A DNA stretch of 64,000 nucleotides from Rhizobiales bacterium Ga0077537 (GCA_001464955.1 LNEM01000030.1:248001-312000); one strand, 5' to 3'. Shown: positions 27,838-36,554, counted from the stretch's first letter. The notes: generated from the letters alone by a model not told the origin. Numbers and translations are program-made.

Positions 27838-28311
27838 ATGAAACATCATGTTACGACGACGGTGAACGGCGACGAGGTGGAATTCCTCTGCTCGACCGAG
27901 CAGACCCTTCTCGATTGCCTTCGCGATGAGTTGGACCTCACCGGCGCCAAGGAGGGCTGCGGCTCCGGTGACTGTGGCGCGTGCAGCGTTCTGGTCGACG
28001 GCCGCCTCGTGTGCTCTTGCCTTGTCCTCGGCGTCGAGGTCAGCGGCAAGAAGATCGAGACGATCGAGGGCATGGCGAAGGGCGACGAGCTGCATCCGTT
28101 GCAGCGCAAGTTCCTCGAGCATGCGGCACTTCAGTGCGGCATCTGCACGCCGGGCGTCCTGGTGGCCGCCAAGTCGCTCCTCGAAAAGAACCCCGACCCC
28201 ACCGAAACCGAGGTTCGTTACTGGCTGGCCGGCAATCTTTGTCGCTGCACGGGCTACGACAAGATCATCCGTGCCGTCATGGACGCAGCCGCCGAGATGA
28301 GAGGAGCCTAG
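27838..28311 (+). CDS. Molybdenum hydroxylase [2Fe-2S] (small) subunit
   Basis: A 157-residue electron-transfer subunit with two [2Fe-2S] sites. The plant-type ferredoxin domain has CGSGDCGACSVLVDGRLVCSC, preceded by TLLDCLRDELDLTGAKEGC; the helical domain carries QCGICTPG and LCRCTGYDKI. This matches CoxS/XdhA small subunits. The ATG lies 2 bp after the medium-subunit stop, and the large-subunit gene starts 4 bp after this stop, so the three are one operon. Confidence 0.94.
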   Translation: MKHHVTTTVNGDEVEFLCSTEQTLLDCLRDELDLTGAKEGCGSGDCGACSVLVDGRLVCSCLVLGVEVSGKKIETIEGMAKGDELHPLQRKFLEHAALQCGICTPGVLVAAKSLLEKNPDPTETEVRYWLAGNLCRCTGYDKIIRAVMDAAAEMRGA

Positions 28312-28315
28312 CCTC

Positions 28316-30595
28316 ATGCAAGAGCGAGTGAAGGGTCCGCAGTTCGACATCGTCGGAACCCGTCCGGTTCGCCCGGACGGCGCCGACAAGGTAACGGGTC
28401 GCGCCAAGTACGGCGCCGACCATCGCGTCGCCGGGCAGCTCGTCGGCAAGGTTCTCAGGTCGCCTTACGCGCACGCCCGCATTCGCTCGATCGACGTCTC
28501 GGCAGCCGCCAAGCTGCCGGGCGTCAAGGCGATTATCACCAGCGCGGACTTCCAGGAGCAGCCCTCCGAGTTCGTTCCCGCTGGCGAGATGCTCGTCAAC
28601 TACCGTGACGTGCTTCGCAACGTGATGGCCCGCGAGAAGGTGCTGTTCGAAGGCCATCCCGTGGCCGCCGTTGCCGCGACGAGCGAGTCGATCGCCCGCG
28701 CCGCCCTCAAGCTGATCAAGGTCGACTACGAGGTGCTCCCGCACGTCATCGACGTCGTCGAAGCCATGAAGCCGGACGCGCCGGTCGTCGACGAGACGAT
28801 CATCACCGCCGGCGTCACGCCTCCACCGACCAAGCCCTCGAACGTCGCAAAGCGCGTCGAGTTCGTGCTGGGCGACATCGAGAAAGGCTTCAAGGAAGCC
28901 GATCTCGTCATCGAGCGCGAGTTCAACACGCAGCCCGTGCACCAGGGCTACATCGAGCCCCATGCCTGCATCGCCACGGTCTCCGAGGACGGCACCGCCG
29001 AACTCTGGACCACGACGCAGGGTCACTGGGTCGCCCGTGCCCATTGCGCCCGTTTGCTCGGCTGGGACATCACCAAGCTGCGCGTGACCTCCTCCGAGAT
29101 CGGTGGCGGTTTCGGCGGCAAGACGGTCGTCTATCTCGAGCCGGTCGCGCTCGCGCTGTCGGCGAAGACGCACCGTCCGGTGAAGATGGTCATGAGCCGC
29201 GAGGAGGTGTTCAAGGCCTCCGGCCCGACATCCGGCGCCAACGTCTGGGTCAAGATGGGCGTCAAGAAGGACGGCACGATCACGGCCGGCGAAGCGGTCC
29301 TGAAGTATCAGGCCGGCTGCTTCCAGGGCTCGCCGGTGCAGCCCGGCTGCATGTGCGCGTTCGCACCGTATGACCTCGCCAACGTCAAGGTCGTCGGCTT
29401 CGACGTGCTCTCCAACCGTCCGAAGGTCGCGGCCTATCGCGCCCCCGGCGGACCGATCTCCGAGTACGCCGTCGAAAGCGTCGTCGACGAGATCGCCGAG
29501 AAGCTCGGCATGTGCCCGATCGAGCTGCGCCTCAAGAACGCGGCGAAAGAAGGAACCAAGGCGGCCTACGGTCCGAAGTTTGGCCCGATCGGCATGGTGG
29601 AGTGCCTCGAGGCCGCAAAGTCCAGCCCGCACTGGAACGGACCGCTCGGCAAGAACCAGGGCCGCGGCATCGCTGCCGGCTTCTGGTTCAACATCGGCGG
29701 CGAGACCACGGTCAACCTGCAGCTGAACGAGGACGGCACGGTGACCCTGATGGCCGGCACGCCGGACATCGGTGGCCTGCGCGCATCGCTCGCCATGATG
29801 GCAGCCGAAGAGCTGAAGATCCCGTACGAGAAGGTACGGCCGATCATCGGCGACACGGCGACGCTGGGCTACAACTTCGTCACTGGTGGCAGCCGCTCGA
29901 CCTTCTCGAGCGGCCTGGCAACGGTAGAAGCGGCCCGCTCGATCATCAAGCAGGCCTGCGGCCGGGCGGCAAAGCTCTGGGAGATCCCCGAGGACGCCGT
30001 GACGTGGGAAGACGGTGAGATCCGGCCGGCCGGCGACAACGCCGGCAAGTTCAAGGCGATGAAGCTCGCGGACATCGCCAAGGTCGCCGGCAAGACGGGC
30101 GGCGCGCTCGTTGGCGTCGGCGCCATCTCGGCACAGGGTGCGGCCCCGAGCTTCGGCGTGCACATCGCCGACACGGAGGTCGATCCCGACACCGGCAAGC
30201 TGACGGTCACCCGCTACACGGTGATCCAGGACGCCGGCATCGCCATCCACCCGAGCTACGTCGAGGGCCAGTTCCAGGGCGGCGCCGCCCAGGGCATCGG
30301 CTGGGCCCTCAACGAGGAGTACATCTACGACGACAAGGGCCGCCTGCAGAACGCGGGTTTCCTCGACTACCGCATCCCGGTGGCGTCTGACCTGCCGATG
30401 ATCGAGACGATCATCGTGGAGGTGCCGAACCCGCGCCATCCGTACGGTGTGCGCGGCATCGGTGAAACGGCGATCGTGCCGCCGATGGCAGCGGTCAACG
30501 CCTCGGCAAGGCGCGCGACGGGTGTGCGGATGTTCGAGCTGCCGCTGTCGCCGCCGAAGGTGCTGAAGGCGATGAAGGGCGGCAAGTCGGCCTGA
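28316..30595 (+). CDS. Molybdenum hydroxylase molybdopterin-binding (large) subunit, substrate unknown
   Basis: The 759-residue catalytic subunit. GGGFGGK and GRGIAAGFW-type cofactor-contact regions are present, and the catalytic Glu of xanthine oxidases is found near the C-terminus (GVRGIGETAIVPP). The loop that carries VAYRCSFR in genuine CO dehydrogenase reads AAYRAPGGP here, so this is not CoxL and is more likely an aldehyde or N-heterocycle/aromatic-CoA hydroxylase. The gene completes the M-S-L operon, ending before a hairpin at 30623. A MoaD-like gene lies about 500 bp downstream. Confidence 0.92.
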   Translation: MQERVKGPQFDIVGTRPVRPDGADKVTGRAKYGADHRVAGQLVGKVLRSPYAHARIRSIDVSAAAKLPGVKAIITSADFQEQPSEFVPAGEMLVNYRDVLRNVMAREKVLFEGHPVAAVAATSESIARAALKLIKVDYEVLPHVIDVVEAMKPDAPVVDETIITAGVTPPPTKPSNVAKRVEFVLGDIEKGFKEADLVIEREFNTQPVHQGYIEPHACIATVSEDGTAELWTTTQGHWVARAHCARLLGWDITKLRVTSSEIGGGFGGKTVVYLEPVALALSAKTHRPVKMVMSREEVFKASGPTSGANVWVKMGVKKDGTITAGEAVLKYQAGCFQGSPVQPGCMCAFAPYDLANVKVVGFDVLSNRPKVAAYRAPGGPISEYAVESVVDEIAEKLGMCPIELRLKNAAKEGTKAAYGPKFGPIGMVECLEAAKSSPHWNGPLGKNQGRGIAAGFWFNIGGETTVNLQLNEDGTVTLMAGTPDIGGLRASLAMMAAEELKIPYEKVRPIIGDTATLGYNFVTGGSRSTFSSGLATVEAARSIIKQACGRAAKLWEIPEDAVTWEDGEIRPAGDNAGKFKAMKLADIAKVAGKTGGALVGVGAISAQGAAPSFGVHIADTEVDPDTGKLTVTRYTVIQDAGIAIHPSYVEGQFQGGAAQGIGWALNEEYIYDDKGRLQNAGFLDYRIPVASDLPMIETIIVEVPNPRHPYGVRGIGETAIVPPMAAVNASARRATGVRMFELPLSPPKVLKAMKGGKSA

Positions 30596-30622
30596 CCGAC
30601 GCCACCCGCTCGTGAGGAAAGC

Positions 30623-30656
30623 TCGGCCCGCGCCCCCACCGGTGCGGGCCGATTTG
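30623..30656 (+). terminator. Probable terminator after the molybdenum hydroxylase operon
   Basis: A 9-bp stem TCGGCCCGC/GCGGGCCGA (30623-30631 with 30644-30652, 12-nt loop) begins 27 bp after the large-subunit stop and is followed by TTTG. The T-run is short, so termination may be partial. Confidence 0.55.
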
Positions 30657-30773
30657 CGTTGGTTGCGACTGGCCGAAGCCGGGTCACGTGCCAATCAGGC
30701 GCCGTCACTCGACAACACGATGGATCGAGGCGAATACTCACCCGAAATCGAACACCTCTCACGGAGCCGAGCC

Positions 30774-31043
30774 ATGGACATCACGGCCTTTGAAGCCGGC
30801 CTCAGGGCCGGCGGATACAGCGAGATCGAGCGCAAGCGCTACGAGCCTCGCCCGGCCAACGGCGAGCATGGCCACCACTTCTCGGTTCGCGGCCTGATCC
30901 TCGATGGCGCGTTCACCGTCACGCTCGAGGGTGTGGAGCGGACCTATCGGAAAGGCGACGTCTTCGAGGTCGCAGCAGATCGCTTGCACTTCGAGGAAGT
31001 CGGTCCTGAAGGCGTCGAGCTTCTGGTCGGGCGTCGCTACTGA
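30774..31043 (+). CDS. Small cupin-fold protein
   Basis: An 89-residue single-domain cupin. Beta-strand motifs are visible: the HHFSVRGLILDGAFTVTLEG half with its His-His and the second half YRKGDVFEVAADRLHFEEVGP carrying another His. Single cupins like this may bind a metal or act as small-molecule sensors or isomerases. The ATG at 30774 follows GGAG. It is codirectional with the molybdenum hydroxylase operon but lies past the predicted terminator, and is followed 66 bp later by the MoaD-like gene. Confidence 0.78.
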   Translation: MDITAFEAGLRAGGYSEIERKRYEPRPANGEHGHHFSVRGLILDGAFTVTLEGVERTYRKGDVFEVAADRLHFEEVGPEGVELLVGRRY

Positions 31044-31109
31044 GGCCCGCTTCGAGTCGGCCACAAAACCTGCATGGCGAACGACAAGGACAGGGTGAGG
31101 AACGAACAC

Positions 31110-31355
31110 ATGGCCCACGTCGTGCTGATGGGAAATCTTCGCCAATTTACAGGCGGCGTCACCGAGATCGAGATCGACGCAGCCAACATTCGTCAGCTGT
31201 TCCGCAAGCTCGGCGAACGCTTTCCGGATCTCGCTCCTCATCTCGAGGAGGGGCTCGCGGTCGCTATCGACGGCCAGATCTACCAGGACACCTTGCTCGA
31301 GCCCATCGGCGAGACCTCCGACGTGCATGTTCTGCCCCAGATCGCCGGTGGCTGA
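31110..31355 (+). CDS. MoaD/ThiS-family ubiquitin-like sulfur carrier
   Basis: An 81-residue beta-grasp protein that ends in the Gly-Gly pair (PQIAGG) which is adenylated and thiocarboxylated in MoaD and ThiS. It has the usual hydrophobic pattern (VVLMGNLRQFTGG; VAIDGQIYQD). MoaD supplies sulfur to molybdopterin, the cofactor of the enzyme encoded just upstream, so a role in molybdenum-cofactor supply is attractive but not shown. No partner E1-like gene is adjacent. The ATG at 31110 has AGGA at good distance. Confidence 0.8.
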   Translation: MAHVVLMGNLRQFTGGVTEIEIDAANIRQLFRKLGERFPDLAPHLEEGLAVAIDGQIYQDTLLEPIGETSDVHVLPQIAGG

Positions 31356-31438
31356 CAGAACGCCGGAGCCTGTCACAGGACTGCAGTAGAGGCGCGTTCT
31401 AGTCACAGGCCCAATGTGATCGCCGCAGCGAGATTTGC

Positions 31439-32458
31439 ATGAAGACGAAGGCATCGAAACCACGCCCGGCCAGGAAGCCATTGGCGCCGAAGAGCATGCC
31501 CGCCAGGAAGCAGGCCATCAAGAAAGTGGTGGCGCCGTCGCCGGGCGCGTCGAACCGCGGCCCGCGGGCGGCGGATGTCGAAGCCGAGATCATCGACAGC
31601 TTCGACGAAGAGCTCGAGATGGAGCTCGATGACGATCGGCTCGACAGGCTGCTCGGTGATGCGCCGCAGGACCAGCAGGACGGCGAACTCGATCGTCGCG
31701 TCTACTTCAAGGAGCTTTTCCGCCTCCAGTCCGAACTCATCAAGCTCCAGGACTGGGTACAGACGCAGAAGCTCAAGGTCGTCGTCGTGTTCGAAGGCCG
31801 CGACGCGGCGGGCAAGGGCGGCGTCATCAAGCGCATTACGCAGCGACTGAACCCCCGTGTCTGCCGCGTGGCGGCTCTTCCCGCGCCGAACGATCGCGAG
31901 AAGACGCAGTGGTACTTCCAGCGTTACGCGGCGCATCTGCCCGCGGCCGGTGAGATCGTCCTGTTCGACCGCTCCTGGTACAACCGTGCCGGCGTCGAGC
32001 GCGTGATGGGCTTTGCCACGCCCGACGAGGTCGAGGAGTTCTTCCGCTCGGTGCCGCAGTGGGAGACCATGCTGGTCCGCTCCGGCATCATCCTGATCAA
32101 GTACTGGTTCTCGATCACGGACGAAGAACAGCACCTTCGCTTCATGATGCGCATCAAGGACCCCATGAAGCAGTGGAAGCTCTCGCCCATGGATCTCGAG
32201 TCCCGTCGCCGCTGGGAGGCCTACACGAAGGCCAAGGAAGAGATGATCGAGCGCACCAGCATTCCAGAGGCGCGCTGGTGGATCGTCGATGGCGTCGACA
32301 AGAAGCGCGCGCGCCTCAATTGCATCGCGCACCTGCTGGATCAGATCCCCTATCGGGAGGTCGCGCGCGAGGAGGTGGCTCTTCCGCCCCGCGCCCGCAA
32401 TCCCGACTACGTCCGCAAGGAACTCCCGACCGAGATTCATGTCCCCGAGCGCTATTGA
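31439..32458 (+). CDS. ppk2: Polyphosphate kinase 2 (PPK2)
   Basis: A 339-residue P-loop kinase that uses polyphosphate to phosphorylate nucleoside mono- or diphosphates. Walker A GRDAAGKGG, Walker B DRSWYNRAGVERVMGF and the lid arginines (RRRWEAY) are all present. The first roughly 45 residues are rich in Lys, Pro and Ala and probably disordered; the kinase core begins near YFKELFRLQ, matching the single-domain class I PPK2. Function as an NDP-dependent enzyme is inferred from class. The gene stands alone before a convergent metallohydrolase gene. Confidence 0.94.
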   Translation: MKTKASKPRPARKPLAPKSMPARKQAIKKVVAPSPGASNRGPRAADVEAEIIDSFDEELEMELDDDRLDRLLGDAPQDQQDGELDRRVYFKELFRLQSELIKLQDWVQTQKLKVVVVFEGRDAAGKGGVIKRITQRLNPRVCRVAALPAPNDREKTQWYFQRYAAHLPAAGEIVLFDRSWYNRAGVERVMGFATPDEVEEFFRSVPQWETMLVRSGIILIKYWFSITDEEQHLRFMMRIKDPMKQWKLSPMDLESRRRWEAYTKAKEEMIERTSIPEARWWIVDGVDKKRARLNCIAHLLDQIPYREVAREEVALPPRARNPDYVRKELPTEIHVPERY

Positions 32459-32482
32459 GCAGGCCCTGGCGGCGAAGAGGCC

Positions 32483-33316
32483 TCAGTGCCCGCCGTCGTC
32501 GGGAAACGTCATCGCCGGTCCCGTCGGCGGAACGTCGAGGCGCACGACGGCGCCCGCGAGATCCGGCCGCGGCGGCTCATATTCGCGCATGACGTGCGGA
32601 TCGTGCCCCGGAATGATGTGCCGCTCCGTCGGCGCGAGCTTGCGCAGCACCTTGTAGCTGTCGAGCATTTCGCCGAGGTGGAACGCGGTCATGAACAGCC
32701 GGTCGCGCATGACGTGCTCGTAGTAGTGCGTGGCGTCCGAGGCGAGGACGACCCAGCCGCGCTTCGTGTGCACGCGCGCCACCTGCAGCCCGTCGGCATG
32801 TCCCGGCGCCGGATGCAGCGTGATCCCCGGCGCGATCTCCACCATGCCCTCGTGCATCTCGACCCGGCCCTTGAAGTTGAGCCGCACCATGTCGCACACG
32901 TCGTCCACGTGATAGCTGTGCCCCGGTCGCGCGTAGCGCATGTATTTGCCCGTCGCATAGGCCATCTCCCGCGCCTGAAGATGAAAGCGCGCCTTCGGGA
33001 ACGCGCCGAGATTGCCTGCGTGATCGTAATGCATGTGGCTGACGATCACGTCGTCCACATCCCGCGCGTCGACACCGACGAGCCGCAGGCTTTCGATCGG
33101 ACACCTGAGGAACGTGCGCTTGCGCGCCTTGGCCATATCCGCCGTGAAGCCGAGATCCATCACGATCGAGCCCGCCGGCCCCGTGATGACCCAGATGTAG
33201 TAGTCCATCGGCATCGGCAGCTCGTGCGGGTCGCCGCCGATGAAATGCTCGCGGCGCATTCCGTCCCGCGTCGCATACCGGATGGCGTGGATCTCGTACT
33301 CTGGCAGCGTCGTCAT
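32483..33316 (-). CDS. N-acyl-homoserine-lactonase-like metallo-beta-lactamase-fold hydrolase
   Basis: A 277-residue dizinc hydrolase with all MBL motifs: HMHYDH, the His of PGHADG, the bridging Asp of LASDATHY and a final His in IPGHDPHV. The sequence resembles the AttM/AiiB group of N-acyl-homoserine lactonases, so quorum-signal opening is possible; other lactones are equally possible. The ATG at 33316 gives the usual N-terminal length. It lies 78 bp after the racemase-like gene on the same strand, so the two may be cotranscribed. Confidence 0.85.
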   Translation of the reverse strand: MTTLPEYEIHAIRYATRDGMRREHFIGGDPHELPMPMDYYIWVITGPAGSIVMDLGFTADMAKARKRTFLRCPIESLRLVGVDARDVDDVIVSHMHYDHAGNLGAFPKARFHLQAREMAYATGKYMRYARPGHSYHVDDVCDMVRLNFKGRVEMHEGMVEIAPGITLHPAPGHADGLQVARVHTKRGWVVLASDATHYYEHVMRDRLFMTAFHLGEMLDSYKVLRKLAPTERHIIPGHDPHVMREYEPPRPDLAGAVVRLDVPPTGPAMTFPDDGGH

Positions 33317-33394
33317 GGGCGTGGTCTCCGGCGGTCCATTGCGCCGAAGTGTGCGTCGCGAACGACCGATGCGCAACGTGCGCCAACCGACAGA

Positions 33395-34186
33395 TCAAGG
33401 CTCGAGGAGCCGCCCGTAACCCGAGGCGCCCGCACGGACGCCCGCGAGGCGGAGCGTGTTCCAGAGGCTGACCTGATTGGCCGTGAGCACAGGTCGCGCC
33501 AGATCGGCCTCCAGCGTGTCGATGACGCCGACACAGCGAAAACCCGTACCGGCGATATAGACCGCGTCGGCATCGCTCGGACAGGCGGCGCGGATCTGCC
33601 GATAGAGCGGCTCGATTTCCTGCTCGAAACCCATCCCTTCCGGATAGAGCTGATTGAACGGCACGTCGCGCCACTTGCGGCCCGGATCGTAGCGGAGGTG
33701 CCCGGCGGGCGCGAAACCGCGTGCGGTGTAGTAGCCGACACCGGCGGCCACGGTCTGGTCGTTGAACCAGGCGGGAAACACGATAAAGGGCCGCTTGACG
33801 CCCAGCGCCTCGAACACCGCGAAACTATCGAGGCCATTGGTCGTCGCAACGGTATCGGCGGCAAGGAGAGGCTGCAGCGCCGCGACGACGGCGTCATCCC
33901 AGCCTGCCCCCCCGAGAATGCTCGACGAGCTGTGCCCGATGACGACCGCATTGAGCCGCATGGCCGCGAACTGGCGGCAACCCCGAACCACGTCTTCGGC
34001 GAGGTCTACGCCGCTCCGGTCGTCACGCCAGCGCGCCCACGGCGCCGGCGCCGACACACGGGCCGCATGCACCGAAACGCCAGGCGGCATCATCGCCCAC
34101 CATTCGGCCTCCGGCACCGCCTCGTTACCGACGATGAACATCCCGATACGGGCACGCCAGCCCCAGTTGTCGGATTGGTGGGTCAT
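33395..34186 (-). CDS. Asp/Glu racemase-superfamily protein, arylmalonate decarboxylase/maleate isomerase-like
   Basis: A 263-residue protein of the two-domain Asp/Glu-racemase fold. One candidate nucleophile, Cys218 (GTGFRCVGVID), is conserved at the second catalytic position; the first position reads VVIGHSSSSILGG, with Ser in place of Cys. A single Cys is the arrangement of arylmalonate decarboxylase rather than of two-base racemases or maleate cis-trans isomerase. The substrate might be a substituted malonate or maleate. It is transcribed in the same direction as the lactonase-like gene downstream. Confidence 0.8.
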   Translation of the reverse strand: MTHQSDNWGWRARIGMFIVGNEAVPEAEWWAMMPPGVSVHAARVSAPAPWARWRDDRSGVDLAEDVVRGCRQFAAMRLNAVVIGHSSSSILGGAGWDDAVVAALQPLLAADTVATTNGLDSFAVFEALGVKRPFIVFPAWFNDQTVAAGVGYYTARGFAPAGHLRYDPGRKWRDVPFNQLYPEGMGFEQEIEPLYRQIRAACPSDADAVYIAGTGFRCVGVIDTLEADLARPVLTANQVSLWNTLRLAGVRAGASGYGRLLEP

Positions 34187-34338
34187 GGTGAGGGCTCCGA
34201 TGCGGGGTCTCGTGCACTTTGATGGGAATCAAGGTCTACCATCTGCACTTCATGAAGATTGCTGGTGTCCGGCTCGTGGGCTGGCTCGTGCGACGATGCC
34301 CCGCCGGACGGGTAACCGCAACGAGATGAGTTTTCAGC

Positions 34339-34836
34339 ATGGCACAGGAAATCAAGAAGCCGGACGCTGGCAACGCACCAGCGCGCCGTTACACCGACCC
34401 GTTCGCGGCGATGAGATCGGAGATCGATCGCGTGTTCGATAGCTTTCTGGGTCGCGACTTCGGCGGTTTCTCATCACCCGTCTGGCGCATCGGCGGGGCA
34501 TCGATGAGCCCAAGCATCGATATCCGCGAAAGCGATACCGAAATCGCTATCGAGGCGGAACTGCCCGGGATGGATGAAAAGGACGTCTCCGTCACGCTTG
34601 GCGACGGAGTTCTGACATTGAAGGGCGAGAAGAAAGCGGAACGCGAGGAGAAGAAGGACGACTACCAACTCACGGAGCGCAGCTACGGCTCCTTCCAGCG
34701 ATCTTTCCGCATACCGGACAGCGCCGACCCCGACAAGGTGACGGCCAGGTTCGACAAGGGCGTATTGACTGTCACCCTCGCGAAACGGCCGGAAGCTGTG
34801 AAGGCAGAGAAGCGGATCCCCATCGGCAAGGCATAG
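34339..34836 (+). CDS. Hsp20/alpha-crystallin family small heat-shock protein
   Basis: A 165-residue ATP-independent holdase. A flexible N-terminus (FDSFLGRDFGGF) precedes the alpha-crystallin domain (about residues 52-145) with the hallmark ELPGMDEKDVSVTL and A-R-F-D-K-G-V-L-T-V-T-L strand, and the C-terminus has the I-P-I motif (RIPIGKA) that joins dimers into oligomers. It stands alone and is followed by a hairpin shared with the convergent thiolase gene. A heat-shock promoter or ROSE-type RNA thermometer upstream was not identified. Confidence 0.95.
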   Translation: MAQEIKKPDAGNAPARRYTDPFAAMRSEIDRVFDSFLGRDFGGFSSPVWRIGGASMSPSIDIRESDTEIAIEAELPGMDEKDVSVTLGDGVLTLKGEKKAEREEKKDDYQLTERSYGSFQRSFRIPDSADPDKVTARFDKGVLTVTLAKRPEAVKAEKRIPIGKA

Positions 34837-34874
34837 CCCGGCAATGCGCGACGCCAAATGAGGGAGCCGCAGCC

Positions 34875-34909
34875 AAGGTCGGGAGGCGCGAACGGCGCGT
34901 CCCGGCCTT
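34875..34909. terminator. Hairpin between the convergent hsp20 and thiolase genes
   Basis: An inverted repeat AAGGTCGGGA/TCCCGGCCTT (one G-T pair) with a 15-nt loop lies between the two stop codons. It can form on both strands and may serve as a bidirectional terminator, although no clear T-run follows on either side. Confidence 0.45.
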
Positions 34910-34916
34910 GAGTCGT

Positions 34917-36059
34917 CTACGGCGCCTCGTTCGAGAAGATGATCGTGCCCGACGCGGCGAACATGCCGCCGACGCCATGGCAGACCGAGATCTTCGCGCC
35001 CGGAATCTGCGCCGGTGCGATGCCGCGCATCTGCCGGACGCTCTCCTGCAGCGCGTACATGCCGTACATGCCCGAGTGCATGTAACTGAGGCCGCCGCCA
35101 TTCGTGTTGATCGGCAGCTTGCCGCCCGGTGCCGAATGCCGCTCGCCGATGAAGGCCGCCGCCTCGCCCGGCTTGCAGAACCCGAGATCCTCGAGGCCAT
35201 AGAGCGGCAGATGCGCGAAGGCGTCGTAGATCATCATGTGATCAACGTCCTTGTGCGCGATGCCGGCTTCTTCGAACGCCTTCTTGCCGGAGACGCGGAA
35301 CGCCTTAGACGACGTGAAGTCCTCCATCTGCGAGATCATCGGCCCTTCGACCGATTCCCCTGTGCCGACGATGTAGACGGGCTTCGTCGGGAAATCCTTG
35401 GCCCGCTCGGCCGATGTCAGGATCAGCGCGCCGCCACCGTCGGTGACGAGACAGCACATCAGGATGCGGAACGGATAGGCGATCATCCGCGAGTTGAGCA
35501 CGTCATCGACGGTGATCGGATCGCGGAACGTCGCCCGTGGATTCTTCGCCGCCCACTCGCGCTGGACGACCGCCACCATGGCGAGCTGCTCTTGCGTGAT
35601 GTTGTACTTTTTCAGGTATCTCATGACCGGAATAGTGAACATCGTCGGCGGCCCGAACACGCCGTAAGGCGCCTCGAATTGCCCGGCGAGACTGTCCGGA
35701 TAGGGGGGCCGTGGCGTCGGCGCGACCCGGCTCTTGCCGCTCTCGCCGTGCGTGATCAGGACGGTCTTGCAAAGCCCCTCGTTGATCGCCGCCGCCGCAT
35801 GTCGGACGTGCAGCATGAACGAGCAACCGCCGACTGCCGTGCCATCGGCATAGGTCGGCGTGATGCCGAGGTACTGAGCCAACGCCTGCGGCGTCTCGCC
35901 GGCCGTAGCGATGCCGTCGATGTCCTTGGGCTTCAGGCCGCAGTCTTTCATGGCATTGAGGGCGGCGTCGGCGTGAAGCTGGATTTGCGACATGCCGGGG
36001 ATCTTGCCGAGTTCGGTGGTCTCGGCCGCGCCGACGACGGCGACGGATTTCTGTTTCAT
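34917..36059 (-). CDS. Thiolase-family protein (SCP-x/acetyl-CoA acetyltransferase-like)
   Basis: A 380-residue thiolase-fold protein of the lipid-transfer SCP-x group. The nucleophile context GGCSFMLHVRHAAAAI and the later NTNGGGLSYMHSGMYGMY and VCHGVGGMF motifs are conserved. Such proteins cleave or condense beta-ketoacyl-CoA esters, often of branched, steroid or aromatic side chains. The Zn-ribbon DUF35 gene lies just upstream on the same strand, a pairing typical of this group, where the two often form a complex. ATG 36059 chosen from length comparison. Confidence 0.91.
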   Translation of the reverse strand: MKQKSVAVVGAAETTELGKIPGMSQIQLHADAALNAMKDCGLKPKDIDGIATAGETPQALAQYLGITPTYADGTAVGGCSFMLHVRHAAAAINEGLCKTVLITHGESGKSRVAPTPRPPYPDSLAGQFEAPYGVFGPPTMFTIPVMRYLKKYNITQEQLAMVAVVQREWAAKNPRATFRDPITVDDVLNSRMIAYPFRILMCCLVTDGGGALILTSAERAKDFPTKPVYIVGTGESVEGPMISQMEDFTSSKAFRVSGKKAFEEAGIAHKDVDHMMIYDAFAHLPLYGLEDLGFCKPGEAAAFIGERHSAPGGKLPINTNGGGLSYMHSGMYGMYALQESVRQMRGIAPAQIPGAKISVCHGVGGMFAASGTIIFSNEAP

Positions 36060-36143
36060 GGCTTTCTCCTGCGCGCTTCGGATGCCCACTTGCGCATCCG
36101 CGCGGGCCATATCGACTGGTTCGAGACTGGTTCGCCGTGAGCC

Positions 36144-36554
36144 CTATGTCCCGGCAGGCTTGAACATCGGCAGCGCGATGTCATCGGTCTGCTTCACGAA
36201 CGTGACCTCGAGGTCCATGTCGAGTTGCAGCGCCTCCGGCGTTTGCGGACACCCGACGATGTTCGTCATCATGCGCGGGCCTTCCGCAAGCTCGACCACC
36301 GCGATCGCATAGGGCGGGTCGAAGCCGGGCGCCGGCCGGGCGTGAATGACATACGAGTGGAGCTTCGCCTTGCCCGACGCGTTGACGACCTTCACGTCAC
36401 GCGAGCCGCAGCCAGGGCAGAACGGACGCGGCGGAAAGTAGGTCTTGGAGCACTCGTTGCAGCTCTGCAGCTTGAGCTGTCCGGCCTTGGCGCCCTCCCA
36501 GAAATGCTGGGTCTCCGGCGTCGGCTTCGGCAGCGGGCGTTTTCCTTCGGCCAC
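36144..36554 (-). CDS. DUF35 OB-fold/Zn-ribbon acyl-CoA-associated protein
   Basis: A 136-residue partner protein with an N-terminal helix, a rubredoxin-like zinc ribbon (CNECSKTYFPP then CPGCGS) and an OB-fold that in known cases binds acyl-CoA and assists thiolases or hydratases. The start is a GTG at 36554 with AGGAGG spaced 6-7 bp; in-frame codons further up encode an Arg-rich stretch unlike the family. It is the first gene of a two-gene unit with the thiolase (84 bp between them). Confidence 0.9.
   Translation of the reverse strand: MAEGKRPLPKPTPETQHFWEGAKAGQLKLQSCNECSKTYFPPRPFCPGCGSRDVKVVNASGKAKLHSYVIHARPAPGFDPPYAIAVVELAEGPRMMTNIVGCPQTPEALQLDMDLEVTFVKQTDDIALPMFKPAGT

Noticed and set aside
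28316-30595. Aerobic carbon-monoxide dehydrogenase (CoxL)
   Set aside because: Gene order fits, but the diagnostic VAYRCSFR loop is replaced by AAYRAPGGP, so a CO substrate is not supported.
28277-30694. 805-codon frame antisense to the molybdenum hydroxylase genes
   Set aside because: It mirrors the codon structure of a certain gene on the other strand, is Arg/Asp/Gly/His-rich without domains, and crosses gene borders; high-GC shadow frame.
32486-34222. 578-codon frame antisense to the lactonase and AMDase-like genes
   Set aside because: Covers two good genes and their spacer, and shows typical shadow composition (His/Arg/Asp-rich).
34187-34338. ROSE-type RNA thermometer upstream of hsp20
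   Set aside because: Expected in rhizobia, but I could not find a convincing anti-Shine-Dalgarno helix with the usual bulged G in this leader.
34908-36140. 410-codon frame antisense to the thiolase gene
   Set aside because: The thiolase frame has all family motifs; this one has none.
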